Source of the DNA: Portulaca oleracea
Taxonomy: Eukaryota > Streptophyta > Magnoliopsida > Caryophyllales > Portulacaceae
DNA length: 64,000 nucleotides
Assembly (NCBI GenBank): GCA_029582165.1
Contig: CM055877.1
Coordinates: forward strand, 8,485,855-8,549,854
Direction: 5' to 3'
Shown here: in pieces, positions 33,759 to 46,091 of the stretch
Layout of the letters: the number at the start of each line of letters is the position of its first letter
Numbering within the stretch: the first letter of the stretch is position 1
Program-made: the position numbers and the translations under genes
Notes under the pieces: model-generated
Database searches by the model: none
Seen by the model: only the letters and a program-made list of their open reading frames with translations
Told to the model about the DNA's origin: nothing

Positions 33759-36700
33759 ATGGCCTCACTACGTGATATGTCTAGCAACTTCCAAAAGCTA
33801 GAGCGCTTTGAAGGAGTGGATTTCCGACGTTGGCAAAGCAAGATGCATTTCTTGCTAACGACTCTCAATGTGGCATATGTGCTTAACATTGAGATTTCTC
33901 CCAAGGTGAATCAAGAACCTTCGGCCGAGAAGGTGACAACCGAGGAATCTCCAAAAGAGGATGCAATCGTCAAGATGTCCACAGGAGTTGGAAGCAACGA
34001 TCAAGTAAAAGGGTCTGTGGAAGATGCGGAGGCTACTCGGCAAAGGCTCAAGATGGAGAATGACGACTACATTTGTAGAGGATGCATTCTCACGGGATGA
34101 GCGACACTCTCTTCGATGTGTATCAACATGTGGAGACGGCAAAGAAGCTTTGTGAGATGCTTGAAGCTAAGTACATGTCGGAAGATGCGTCAAGTAAGAA
34201 TTTTCTTGTTAGTCAATTCATGAAATTTAAGATGGATGATAATAGGAAAATTCTAGACCAATTCCATGAGATTCAACGTATTTTAAGTAACTTCAAGCAA
34301 CACAATTTGAACATGGATGAAACCATAATCGTATCCTCTATTATTGACAAGCTACCTTCTTCTGGGAATGAAACTAAAAGTGCTCTCATGCACCGGAAAG
34401 AGGCTATGTCTCTTGAAGGTAGGCTAACCATCTTCGGATTGAAGAGGAGTTACGCCTACAAGATGGTACCAAAGAGCAATCTAAGGTCCATATAGTGCAA
34501 GAGAATAAGGGAAACAAGAATAAGAACAAGAGTCACAACAAAACTAGCAAGGGAATTCAAAAGCCTAAGCAAGTTTGTTGGGAATGTGGCAAACCGAGGC
34601 ACACAAAGAGAGAGTGTTACCAATGGAAAAAGAAGCATGGTCTTTTGAACAAAGATACATCTAAGGGCAAGAGTAAGGAGAAGGAACCCAATTCCTTCGT
34701 GGCCATGATTAAAGATCACATTAACATGGTATCCATTGGTTGTAATGATTGGTACATAGACTCGGGTGCGTCAAGGCATGTTTGCGTTGACAAGAGTTTA
34801 TTCAAGACTCTCAAACCGACGGATGATGGTGTGAAACTCTACATGGGCAATAACCATCCGGTCAAAATTGAAGGCATTGGGCAAGTGGAACTTGTTTTCA
34901 CTTCCAGTAAATCTTTGCTTTTAAATGATGTGTATTTAGCTCCGGAAGTATGTAAGAATCTTGTATCCGGTTATCTCCTTAGCAAGTTTGGTTTTATGCA
35001 AGTTTATGATGGAGATAATTATGTACTTTCCAAGGGTGGGACTTTTGTAGGGAAGGGATATGCTTATGGGGAGATGTTTAAATTGAATGCGAAAAGTAAT
35101 AAAGATGGCATGGTTTCCGCTTATATGCATGTGTCTACTTTGAATAAGTCTTTTCTATGGCATGCTAGATTAGGACATGTGAACTTTTCAAAGTTGAAAG
35201 AAATGTCTAATCTTGATTTGATTCCTAAGTTGAATGATGACATAGAAAAGTGTAAGACATGCATGCTTAATAAAATCACCAAAAGTTCATTCTCAAGTGT
35301 AAAAAGAACTTCTAAATTGCTTGATTTAATTCATAGTGATTTAGGAGATTTTCATAGTACACCTTCAATAGGTGGTAAGAAGTATTATGTGACATTCATT
35401 GATGATTATTCTAGATATTGTCAAATTTATCTTTTGAGTTCTAAAGATGAAATACTTGAAAAGTTTAGAGTTTACAAAACTAGAAGTGAACTTCAATGTG
35501 AGACCTTGATTAAAACTTTAAGATCCGATAGGGGAGGGGAATATTATGATCCAAAATTTTTGCAAGAAACAGGCATTGTTCATGAGACAACCGCCCCGTA
35601 TACACCACAACAAAAGGGGGTTGCGGAAAGGAAAAATAGAACTTTAAAAGAAATGGTGAATTCTATGTTGTCAAACTCCGGTTTAAGTAATGGATTTTGG
35701 GGTGAAGTCATGTTAACGGCTTGTTATATTTTGAATAGAGTTCCATTCAAAGGGAATTCTAGTACCCCATATGAGTTATGGAACAAAAGAAAGCCAAGTC
35801 TTAAGTACTTTAAGATTTGGGGTTGTAGGGCTATTGTAAGAGTCCCGGAACCTAAGAAAAGAAAATTAGGTGAAAGAGGAATTGAGTGCATCTTCATAGG
35901 CTATACTCAAGATAGCAAAGCTTATAGGTTTTTGGTGGTTGAGCCAAATGAGTACATTTCGGTGAATACAGTAATAGAATCAATAGATGCAATTTTTGAT
36001 GAGACTAGGTTCTCTTCAATTCCTAGACCTAAAGAAGTAACTCAAGATATTGTTCCTCTAATTGAGCCTCAAGATGAAAATCATGAGGGTATATCCATAT
36101 AAGATGATCTTTCAACTCATGAGGTTATTCATGATGAAGAAGATGAAAGTATTGAGTTAAGAAGGAGTAAAAGATCAAGGAAACCAAAAGACTTTGGTTC
36201 GGACTTCTATGTTTATTTAATAGAAGGTTCAAGGGACTCAGTTGAAAGTGAGACCCTATGTATGTACAACATAGATAAGGATCCTAAAACTTTTAAAGAA
36301 GCTATGCAATCTCATGATGCTTCTTTGTGGAAAGAAGCGGTACAAGATGAGATTGATTCAATAATGGAAAACAATGTTTGGATATTGGTTGACCTTCCTC
36401 CGGGAAGTAAACCAATTACGTCTAAGTGGATCTTTAAAAGGAAAAGGAAAGTAGATGGTACCGTTGAGAGGTATAAAGCTCGTTTGGTTGTAAGGGGCTT
36501 TACTCAAAAGTATGGTATTGACTACTTTGATACGTATGCACCGGTGGCTAGGATAGCTTCAATACGTGTATTGTTAGCTTTAGCTACTATCCATAAGCTA
36601 ATTATCCATCAAATGGATGTCAAAACAGCATTCTTAAATGGAGAACTAGAAGAGGAGGTGTATATGGAACAACCCGAAGGGTTTGTTGTTGAAGGTCAAG

Positions 36701-37851
36701 AAAAGAAAGTTTGTAAACTTATAAGGTCCTTATATGGACTTAAGCAAGCACCTAAGCAATGGCATCAAAAGTTTGATGAAGTAGTGCTTTCAAGTGGTTA
36801 TAAGATCAATGAATCGGATAAGTGCATATACTCTAAGTTTGAGAATGGAAAAGGAGTGATTATATGCCTATACGCTGATGACATGTTGATCTTCGGGACT
36901 GACATGGAACAAGTTAATAAGACCAAAGAATTTCTATCCTCAAAGTTCTCTATGAAGGACATGGGTGAAGCGGATGTAATTCTTGGTATTAAGATCATTA
37001 GAAATAATGATAAGATAAGTTTATCTCAAGAGCATTACATTGAGAAAATATTGAATAAGTTTGGAGGTGATAAGGTGTATCCGACAATGACACCTTATGA
37101 TCCAAGTAAGAAACTAGAGAAAAATTTAGGTTCTCCGGTTAATCAACTTGAGTATGCTAAGTTGATTGGAAGTCTCATGTATGCTATGACAAGTACAAGG
37201 CCAGACATTGCTTATGCAATTGGCATATTAAGTAGGTTTACAAGTAATCCGAGCAATATGCATTGGTTTGCAATTCGGAGAGTATTAAGATATTTAGCTG
37301 GTACTAAAAGTTATCAACTCACATATAAAGGAGAACCTTCGGTATTAGAAGGTTATTCGGACGCGAGTTGGATTAATAAAGGAGATTTCTCCTCTACCAG
37401 TGGATGGGTGTTCCTTTTAGGAGGTGGAGCAGTTTCTTGGGGTTCTAAGAAACAAGCTAATATAGCGGATTCCACTATGTCTTTGGAATTAGTAGCATTA
37501 TATGCTGCTTGTAAGGAAGCGGAATGGTTAAGGAACTTATTGTTGGAAATACCGGTTTGGTATAAGCCAATGGCTCCAATCACAATTCATTGTGATAGCA
37601 AAACCACTCTTGATGTTGTGTATGGTCATGTTTACAATGGCAAATCAAGGCACATTGGTTTGAGACATGCTTATATACATCAACTTATAAGGGATGGAGT
37701 AGTGACTTCAAGATATATCAAGTCAAAAGAAAACTTAGCCGATCCTTTAACTAAAGGATTGTCTAGAGATTTGATAAAAGATACTTCAAAGGGGATGGGT
37801 TTAAGTGTAGCTCAAATATCTACTAATCACAACAAAGACTCAACTTTATGA
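33759..37851 (+). pseudogene. Copia element 1 gag-pol, two frameshifts and one stop
   Basis: Gag starts at ATG 33759 (MASLRDMSSNF). Frame changes occur near 34085-34100 and ~34420. The zinc knuckle CWECGKPRHTKREC (~34579) is intact, as is protease D-S-G-A at ~34760. The integrase zinc region (HARLGHVNF, ~35161) and the D,D,E core (~35391, ~35527, ~35626) are followed by an in-frame TAA at 36100-36102. Reverse transcriptase is open, with YADDM at ~36872, and RNase H runs to the stop at 37849-37851. The YADD form and gag type resemble the Tork/SIRE-like groups, by inference. It is not autonomous as it stands. Confidence 0.92.
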
Positions 37852-38414
37852 ATTGGAATACCACCAATTTCTAAAGTTCAAATGAGTACGGAGTTTGCTT
37901 AAATTAGTAGGAAGCATCAATTTTATCCCAAGGACAAGTGATGCTTAAAATCTGTAATGACAAGAGGATGAGTATTAGTACTCTTAATAGACTTTGTGGA
38001 AAACCTAATTACAGGGATGGTATAATTACAAAGTCTACCTATGTAAGTGTAATGTGTGGCCGCATAAAGGAACTATGAGCTAAAGTTCCGTAACACTTAT
38101 GAAGGATAAGGACACAAGGCCGGATAATAGTGTCAAGGTATTTACACTCAAGATTTAAAATATATGTGTGTTATGAGTATAGTTGGTCATTATAAATCCA
38201 AAGTTCAAAGCTATGTCTACTTTGCGATTTGGACACAATTTTGGCTCATATACACTAATTGAAAAGTTCAAAGAGTGATCTACTTTTCATTAGGCATATG
38301 TTTGTGAGTTTCTCTGGTGATTACAAGTTAAGGAATATCTCAAATAGCGGGGGTATAAGCTCCTTAAGTAAAGTTATTTCAAGGGTTTTACATACTCTTG
38401 AAATAGCGGGGGAT

Positions 38415-39105
38415 TATTGGAAATATTTCAAGAGTATAAGACAATTATATAGCCTAAAGAATAAAGTATATCAAGTATAAGGATCATATATAAGTGAAAC
38501 AATAAGAATATGATCAACACGGGTGAAATAGGAAGCAACACGGGTCGTGTTGCCTTCCAGAGAGCAAGGAAACATTTCCTGGGCTCAACACGGGTCGTGT
38601 TGAGCCAACACGGACCGTGTTGAATCAACACGGGTCGTGTTGAACGTCAGGACTGTTTTAAATGCTAACGGCTATATGATTTCGTGTAATTAGTTTTTGA
38701 TATGATAATTAAGCACGATTATTATGAGATTCCAACAGCTATATGATTTGATTTGGTCAAGGTCATATTAAGTGTGTGATCCTCCATTAAAGACACTTGA
38801 TTGTCCTTTGACTAGGGCATCCTAAGTGTTGGTATTCTCCTATAAATAGGATCCTGCGCATTTATTTGGCATAATAACAATCTAAGCAATCACATCTTCA
38901 TTCTTGTCTAGACTGCAGCTATACTTGAGTGATTCAAGAGTGAAACTATTATTCTTGAGTGTTTACACGTGCTAAGTTTTATCCCTTTGAACATTTACGG
39001 TGTCGTAAATAGTTCTTAAGGAAAGTGAGTATTAAGCCACAACTCTTAGCGTTATCCAAGCGAGTGTTCATTGTTTTATATACCGTTACTCCCTTTCCTC
39101 CAACA
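38415..39105 (+). repeat. 3' LTR of copia element 1
   Basis: 691 bp, nearly identical to the 5' LTR except a 2-bp indel, scattered substitutions and the 27-nt block after the TATA box (38852-38878). It ends 563 bp before the TATA box of the pectinesterase. Confidence 0.93.
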
Positions 39106-39667
39106 ATTTATTTGGGATTCTAGTAAAAAACCGCGTTCAAAACCAAAACTTTCTGAGACGGGTTTGAATCAAGTGAAAAATTGAGAATCTTAGACCCACA
39201 TTGAGTTCAGAATTGGCACACAGTTTTCTGGATGTAGTAGGCCCAATATAGTCCGTGATTCCTTGTCTCTCTGTATCTCACTATATCTCTGTATCTGGAA
39301 ATTCTAATCTCCTGAATTCATTCAATTTTCCAGATCAACACCCACAGACACCTTCCCTCACTTTTTCCACACCCACTCTCATCTTCCCTTTAACCGCCCC
39401 TCATTTGGCCCTACCCTACACTCTCCCACTTTCATGACCAATAACTTCTGCTCATCACCAACCACGAATTTGCACTCAAGATCCTAATCTAATCTAATCC
39501 CTTGATTGATTAAAATAAAAGTCGCAGCAATTAGTTAAAGCAAGAAATCCCAGGATGATGATTTCACTACATTCCAAAGTGAACACTGCATTTCACTGTC
39601 ATCCCCATTAACCCTGTTTTGAATATAATGACAACAACAACCCCACCCTCAATTCACCGAAGGTCCA

Positions 39668-39676
39668 CTATAAATA
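39668..39676 (+). promoter_or_regulatory. TATA box of the pectinesterase gene
   Basis: CTATAAATA followed by a C-rich stretch lies 48 bp before the ATG at 39724. A start site ~30 bp downstream would leave a ~25-nt leader. It lies after the in-frame ATG at 39628, which argues against that upstream start. Confidence 0.7.
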
Positions 39677-39723
39677 CTCCCCTCCCAGTAATCAAACCCA
39701 AGCTTTTCCTCCTCTTCATTTCC

Positions 39724-42700
39724 ATGGCGTCCTCCATCTTCCTCCTCTATTTCCTCCTCTTCTTCTCCTCCTCCATACCCTCTCCCTCGTTCGGAGCCAG
39801 ACGTCTGGGATCCTCCTCATCCGGGTCGGATCCCAAGGTCCAGCAGGCCTGCCAGGGCACCCGCTACCGGGACCAATGCGGATCCATGCTTTCCGGGTCG
39901 GGTCTGGTCCCGCCGGACCCCAAGCCGGAGGATATAATCCAGGCGGCGATGTCAGTGTCGGTGGAGAACATGAAGGCCGGGGTCGTCATGGTCCAGAACA
40001 TTCTGGAAGCATCGACCCACAACGAGAACCGGTCGAGGGCGGCGCGGACGTGCCTGGAGGTGCTCGGGAACGCGGCGGTCCGGTCGGCGGCGGCGGCGGA
40101 CGCGGTGGCGCACGGGAGGCTGAAGGACGCACGCGCATGGGCCTCGGCGGCGCTGACGTACCAGTACGACTGCTGGTCGGGGCTCAAGTACGTGAACGGG
40201 ACGTCGCTCGTGAACAAAACGATGTCGTATTTCGACACCACGCTGATCGTATCCACCAGCAACGCGCTCAGCATGATGCGTGCCCTCGACGCGCTTGGCC
40301 CGGATGTTTCTTCCTGGGGCCCGCCCAGGACTGAGCGCGACGGGTTCTGGGAGCCTGGCCAGGATGCCACGTCATCCGGGGCGGGGTTCGGGCCGGTGTC
40401 GGGCCTGGCGGCGGATGCGACGGTGTGCAAGGGTGGAGGGGGGTGCTATGCGACGGTGCAGGAGGCGGTGGACGCTGCGCCGGAGAATCTGACGGCGGGG
40501 AAGAGGCACGTGATCAGGATAAGGGAGGGGGTGTACGACGAGATTGTGAGGGTGCCGTTTAACAAGAAGAACTTGGTATTTTTGGGAGATGGTATGGGCA
40601 AAACGGTAATTACAGGGTCGCTGAATACGGGTTTGCAGGGGATCACCACCTACAACACCGCAACTGTTGGTTAGTCTCTCCTCTCTCTCTCTCCCTCTTT
40701 TCACTGCTAATCATGGCTCTGTAAATTTTCAATGATTTTTAAGTAAGTTGGTCTCATTATAAATTTACCCCCAGACCTATAATATTAATAATGACTATTT
40801 ATAAATATAGGGTGACTAACGTTGAAAAAAAATTCGGATTCGGGTAAATTCGGACGAGAATTTTATGTTTGGACCCGATTTTATTTCGGGACAGACAATT
40901 TGGACGAAGGAAAAATCGGGTTCAGACAATAGAAAAAGAGAAATTCTATGTCCGAATATTTGTTCAATTTGGTCAATATCAAAATTCGGACGAAAAATTT
41001 ATGTCCAAACCCGGTTTTTTCCAGGTCGAACAATTCGGGTAATTCGGGTCGGATGAAATTTTGCCAACGCTAGGGGTAACCAATAATTTATTTAGGTTCT
41101 AATAAAAGTCACCCCTTAATATATTTTTAGTCCATTCATATTAAAAAGTCATGCTGATTCTAAAAAAAAAAAAGTTATAGAAAAATATGACTTATAATCC
41201 TGATATCACTTATTAGTCATAGAAAAATATGAAAAAGTCACCCTATAAAGAGTCAATCTCACGATAAATTTATGTGAGACGGTCTTTTACTAGAATTTGC
41301 GGTAAATTTTAATGATGAATGACATACAAGCGTTAATTTTTTGATAAGTTTAAGTGATTTGATAATTTTCAGTAAATTTTTACTCTCGCACCCTTATCAT
41401 CCAACTTTATTGGCCCTATTCAAATGACATACTTGATCCCAATCCGAGGTGAAATTTTAGCTGACAAAAGAGTGATTTGAAATCAACACGACCCGAAAAT
41501 GATCCAACTGAAACCTAATCCAACTCGAATCTTGTTCATCCAAGCCCAAATGGGTCTGAATATCTGATTTGAACCGATTCAAATGACCCAAATATTATCG
41601 GGTGTTTGATGCGGCGCCATTTGAAATTAGGTGATGGCAACTAACAAATTAATGAATTGTTATCTGAAATTGGCAATTCTCTAACTATTTTTAGGATTTC
41701 ATCATTTCATCTTAGCTTCACCCTCACTTGCGATTAATTATGTACTGGCCTACTGGGTATATCTTGGGCATGCTTAGTTGCATCTAGACTTGGCAAATTC
41801 TGACCTGACCTGAACCTGTTTGAATTTTTTGGGTTTTGAACACGATTTTTTCAACTAAACCCGAAATACACCGAATCCGAAAATTAGCATGTCAAACTCG
41901 ACCCGCCCGTTTGACCCCAAAAATTAACATTTTAGTTTCAACTTTATTAAAATTTGTAACTTTTCATTGAAATTTTTAACTATTAAACTATAAATGCAAT
42001 TTATTTATTTGTTATTTCTCTAATTTAAGTTAACATAATTACAATAATCTATCGATATTATAAGATAATCATACTTTATTATGTATATTGTACAAAAAGT
42101 AATCTTTAGAGACCATTCTTTAAAAAGAAAAAACGGAAAAAGGTCGCAATTATAACCTATTGGATTGATCCGAAACCGAAATACATCGTCTGTAGTTATT
42201 CGAACCCAAAATATGTCTGACTCATATTTACCTGAACCTGACATACGACCGACCCGAAACTCGCATGTCCAACCGAATTAATATGTCTATAATGCATCAT
42301 TGGTTTAGTGGGTGTGGCTGCTTTGCTTGTAGAGGACGCCCATATTGAAGTCTATCTATTAGATCATATTAATTAGATGGGGACCTATATAGTATGATTG
42401 TTGCCTATATGATATGATTGTTACACTTTGAACCTAGGATAATTACAGAGTCTTTGATTTTTTGGGATGTTTTCCATTGGACCACGGCATGTATGTATGT
42501 TAGTACGATACGAAACTTTTGAAAGTGAGTGTATTATGTATAGAACTTGCATAGTTGCATCATTTTCATATAGTTTAGACGTCGAAACTATGCGAAGGAA
42601 GCCTGTGTTTTTGTTCACTGGCCCACTCTGTGTTCTAGCAAAAAATGAACCATGATGCATTAATGCCTTGCGTAAGGTTGGCAAAAATTTGGGTTCAGAT

Positions 42701-43726
42701 AAATTTAGATGTGGACAATTAGAAATTGATTAGAAAATATCATTCCTGAAGTCTTGAACCCTGTCTGAATTCTAATTTGGAAGTCAACCCATACCCGGAC
42801 CTAGATATCCACATTTGGTTTGCAGTTTCGTATAAATTGAGTCGTAATTAATAATAAATACACACATAGACTCAGATCCAAATGTTCGAATTGAATCCCC
42901 TCCTTCCTAGGGACACCTATACTCAAACCCACTTGATTTTAGAACAAACATCTTGTCCATACTCTTTTCTTTGATCATCATACTGAACCAGATATTCAAG
43001 TCAGACAGATTTTGATAACCCTAAACTTTCCTGCATGCAGGTGTCCTTGGTGACGGGTTCATGGCGAGTGGCATCACCTTCCAGAACACAGCGGGCCCTG
43101 ACGCCCACCAGGCCGTGGCCTTCCGCTCCGACAGCGACTTCTCCTACGTGGAGAACTGCGAGTTCCTCGGTAACCAGGACACGATCTACGTACACTCCCT
43201 CCGGCAGCTCTACAAGTCGTGTCGGATCGAGGGCAATGTCGACTTCATCTTCGGCATGGCGGCCACCGTCTTCCAGGACTGCACCATCCTCGTCCGGCCC
43301 CGCCAGCGCAAGCCCGAGAGTGGTGAGACCAACTCGGTCACGGCCCACGGGCGGACCGACCCGGCCCAGACCACCGGGTTCTCCTTCATCGGGTGCCTTG
43401 TGAACGGGACTGAGGACTACATGAAATTATACCGGAGCCGGCCTACAAGGCATAAGAACTACCTAGGGAGGCCGTGGAAGATGTACTCTCGGACCGTCTA
43501 CATTAACTGCACGCTGGGAGAGCTTATTAGCCCCGATGGGTGGCTCCCATGGACCGGGGATTTCGCGCTGAAAACTTTGTACTATGGGGAGTACGGGAAC
43601 TCGGGGCCCGGTGCTGACCTGTCCAAGAGAGTCTCGTGGAGCAGTCAGATTCCAGCGGAACATGTCCCAGCGTATTATGTACAGAATTTTTTACAGGGTG
43701 ATGAATGGATCACCTCGGCTGCTTGA
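39724..43726 (+). CDS. Pectinesterase with pro-region inhibitor domain (two exons, ~543 aa)
   Basis: Removes methyl groups from homogalacturonan in the cell wall. Exon 1 is 39724-40669 and exon 2 is 43041-43726, with a GT-AG intron that splits a Gly codon. The chosen ATG (ccATGG context) begins a signal peptide of ~24 residues ([14 protein letters not shown] core). The PMEI-like pro-domain follows with four Cys ([20 protein letters not shown]). The catalytic domain has GVYDE, QAVAF, QDTI (Asp at 43178-43180), DFIFG (Asp at 43241-43243) and LGRPWK (Arg at 43469-43471), so all key residues are present. Length and motif set fit type I plant pectinesterases such as the PME51 group. The exons are far richer in G/C than their surroundings. 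An in-frame ATG at 39628 would add 32 residues but lies upstream of the TATA box. Confidence 0.93.
40670..43040 (+). other. Intron of the pectinesterase gene (2,371 bp)
   Basis: It begins GTTAGT and ends GCATGCAG. The inside is AT-rich. At 40840-41060 a ~110-bp block with TTCGGACGA(G/A)AA and TTTATGT(T/C)(T/C) words is imperfectly duplicated. At 41795-42288 lies a copy of the repeat seen at 3214. No other coding is supported. Confidence 0.85.
41795..42288 (-). repeat. Unclassified dispersed repeat, copy R2 (in intron)
   Basis: Reverse-orientation counterpart of 3214-3680, with the same internal order of landmarks (AAAAAGGTCGCAAT, TATTTGTTATTTCTCTAATT, GGGTTTTGAACACGATTTTT). The ends are slightly degraded. 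It lies wholly inside the pectinesterase intron, so it is probably spliced out. Confidence 0.65.
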
Positions 43727-44831
43727 TTCGAAGTAGCTTTGGATTTTATACTAAGATTATATAAACTTTGTAACTTACAAGTTTTGGGTTTATTATGGAT
43801 ATTTAGCCTCTAGACATGATTATATTCAAGTATCTATCCATGTCATTCAGCATAGAGATTGAGACAGACACTTCAGGAAATCAGTAGAAATCTGAATTAT
43901 GGCAGTGTTATTGCTGCTGATCTCATCTGCTCTTGTGATAAGGAATAAGGACTGATAGGCAGATGTTTGGAAGAAAATTGATTTGCACAATAACTTACCC
44001 TACCACATCTGAACTATCTTCAGAAATCAAGATCCGAGTATGATCACACGCCAGTTTAATTGAGGGGATACAGTACTAAGTTTTATGATTACAGTTTCAA
44101 TCAATGAGGCAATGAAGGATAAATAGATTATGTGAAGTGAATGAAACCCAGGAAACTTAAGAATGTAAGGACATGAAACAAAACAAGAATAGTGTAGCTA
44201 AAATAATGTAATTTAGGGTTCAGAATCATTGACTAGAATCATTGACTTCGGATAGTTTCCCTGATTCCCTGAACAAATAAGTAGTTCATGCACTTTCTAA
44301 ATCATGATACTTGCTCCTCAGTTGGTTTCTAAATCATGATAGTCTGCTAACGCAATGTCTGAGCCTGTTTATTACCCTTCCATATCAGAACTATATTCAA
44401 AATCAAGATCTGTTTATGATCAGATTCTGGTTCAATCCGGGGGATACAAGTATTAAGTATTTCTGACTACGATTCCAACCTAGACAGGCACACAAGCAAT
44501 GAAGACTAAGCAGACTAAATGTAGCGAATGGAAGCTGCACAACTTTAAGAATGTCAGGACATCAGAACAAACCGAAAATACAGAAAGCTACATCTATCAT
44601 TTCTTCCTTCTTCAAGATGGTTTTTGAATCAAATCTTAGGTTAGTTTCCCTGAACAAATACAAAGTTCATGCACTTTCTAAACCAAGATTGCAGCATATC
44701 TACAGGCCTACGACAGGAAGCTCATAATCAGACGAACAATAGAGCAGCTCAAAATTCTGAATTCAACCACAAGAAGACTTGCCCAATGATGATTACATCC
44801 CGCAAAACATACAATTAGCCAGCAATCACAC
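43727..44831. repeat. Intergenic repeats shared by the 3' flanks of mTERF genes 5 and 6
   Basis: A ~385-bp unit occurs twice, with landmarks near 44007 and 44391 (CTGAACTATCTTCAGAAATC and a degenerate copy), GGGGATACA, and GTTCATGCACTTTCTAAA at 44285 and 44669. A third copy lies at 47050-47400, beyond gene 6. This marks duplication of the whole gene plus 3' flank, followed by a further tandem step. The first ~200 bp (43727-43930) are the 3' flank of the pectinesterase and show no feature. Confidence 0.7.
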
Positions 44832-46091
44832 CTAAATTTTCACTTTGGTTCTTCGATTCCAGGGGAAATATTTCTGTTTCTTATATTGCCGCGGACTAGA
44901 GGAGCTTACATTTGCGGTGTATATCTGAAGCAGATCAGGAATTTCCCCCTCGAAAGGCCGCACAAACCTCTCCAAGAACAGAGATTCGGTGTTCTGCATC
45001 ACACTATAAAGAGCTAGATCTTTCCTAATCAATCCCTTCTCTTTCAGAACCTGAAACACGAGATACCTCGGCACTACTCTCTTCCCCAAGCTATAAGTCA
45101 ACAAAGCAGAGTGTGTAACCATGTAACCCGGTTCATACCCCAACTTGTCCATAAAAAAACTCAACTTCTCCTTGAGATTTCCTTCCGACAGCCCGAGAAC
45201 AAAGGGGCTACGCCGGAACAAACCCTCCACATCCAATCGGGCCCACCCGAAGCTCTCAAACACCCGGCATTTGGACTCGATCGTCTCCTCATTCAGACAA
45301 CACAGGACATGGATCGCATCGAGGAACGTTGGCGAGTTTGGAGCAATCCCCCACTTGGTTTCAGCCTGAGTTAATATCTCCTCGAAAGCTTCAGGCTTTC
45401 GCATGAATGGTGAAGGAAGCTGAAGTATGCGTCTCCGAATGGACTCAATGGGGATGCCAAGAGATCGCAATGTCGACACATTGCGAACGAGATGCTTGGG
45501 AACTAACCGCAGCATGCCGAATCGAAGACCCTTGATTACTCTAACTACATCCTCGTCATTACCCATGATTTCCCTCAAATGTTCAATCACAGGACGGATG
45601 GTTGAATTCAACCCGACGTGCAGAAGTCGAGGCTGGCCTGGGATAACACGAGCAAAGTCAGAGACGGATAACCCTAAATCTTGGAAGAACTTCATCTTGG
45701 GTTCTAGGGTTTGCTCGATTCTGGAAATTAGGATTTGGGGCGCATAATAAACGACGTTTTTTATTTCGGGTTTTTGTAAACCCTTTTGCTGGAGGAAATC
45801 GATGACTGAATCGGCTTTGATTAGTAAATTGGGATCGCGTAGCCTCTTGGCTCCGTTGAATATACGGCGTTTGGTGAGCTTGGAGGTAGTGGAAATGGCT
45901 TCTTTCTCTGAGAAATCGAGTGAATTCATCAACCAATTTGGGAGATAATTGGGTTCTTCGGAGGTAGAAATTGATGATCCTGTTGTTGCTGCTGCAGATG
46001 TTGAATAGAAGATCGAATGGCGCAGCAGAATGCAGCTGAAAGAGGAAACGCCATTGCAATTCCTCCAGCAATGTATCGTTATCGACCCCAT
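44832..46091 (-). CDS. mTERF family protein, gene 5 (419 aa)
   Basis: Intact single-exon mTERF protein, a close tandem paralog of gene 6. The presequence carries the RHSIFYSTS motif (residues ~24-32). LDFSEKEAIST replaces the LGFSEKQALST of genes 1-4, so genes 5 and 6 form a separate subgroup. The C-terminal block reads LGYEPGYM. The start ATG (residues MGSITIHCW) lies within a segment that is duplicated upstream, giving an upstream ORF with the same first nine codons (46137-46217). The leader holds AAACCCTAG and repeated TTTAGGG telo-box-like motifs. Mitochondrial targeting is predicted and the function is inferred from family only. Confidence 0.92.
   Translation of the reverse strand: MGSITIHCWRNCNGVSSFSCILLRHSIFYSTSAAATTGSSISTSEEPNYLPNWLMNSLDFSEKEAISTTSKLTKRRIFNGAKRLRDPNLLIKADSVIDFLQQKGLQKPEIKNVVYYAPQILISRIEQTLEPKMKFFQDLGLSVSDFARVIPGQPRLLHVGLNSTIRPVIEHLREIMGNDEDVVRVIKGLRFGMLRLVPKHLVRNVSTLRSLGIPIESIRRRILQLPSPFMRKPEAFEEILTQAETKWGIAPNSPTFLDAIHVLCCLNEETIESKCRVFESFGWARLDVEGLFRRSPFVLGLSEGNLKEKLSFFMDKLGYEPGYMVTHSALLTYSLGKRVVPRYLVFQVLKEKGLIRKDLALYSVMQNTESLFLERFVRPFEGEIPDLLQIYTANVSSSSPRQYKKQKYFPWNRRTKVKI

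Larger units (their letters stand above)
33046..39105 (+). mobile_element. Ty1/copia element 1, complete with TSD
   Basis: LTRs 33046-33738 and 38415-39105 (693 and 691 bp) have TGTTGGA...TCCAACA ends; the 3' copy starts TA instead of TG. The target duplication ATTTA (33041-33045 and 39106-39110) is exact. Gag, zinc knuckle, protease, integrase, reverse transcriptase and RNase H follow in copia order. A purine tract (AGCGGGGGAT) precedes the 3' LTR. The usual tRNA-Met primer site is absent. Confidence 0.93.

Noticed and set aside
39864..40430. 188-codon minus-strand frame in pectinesterase exon 1
   Set aside because: It is a by-product of the very high GC3 of the sense strand; no domain and no start context of note.
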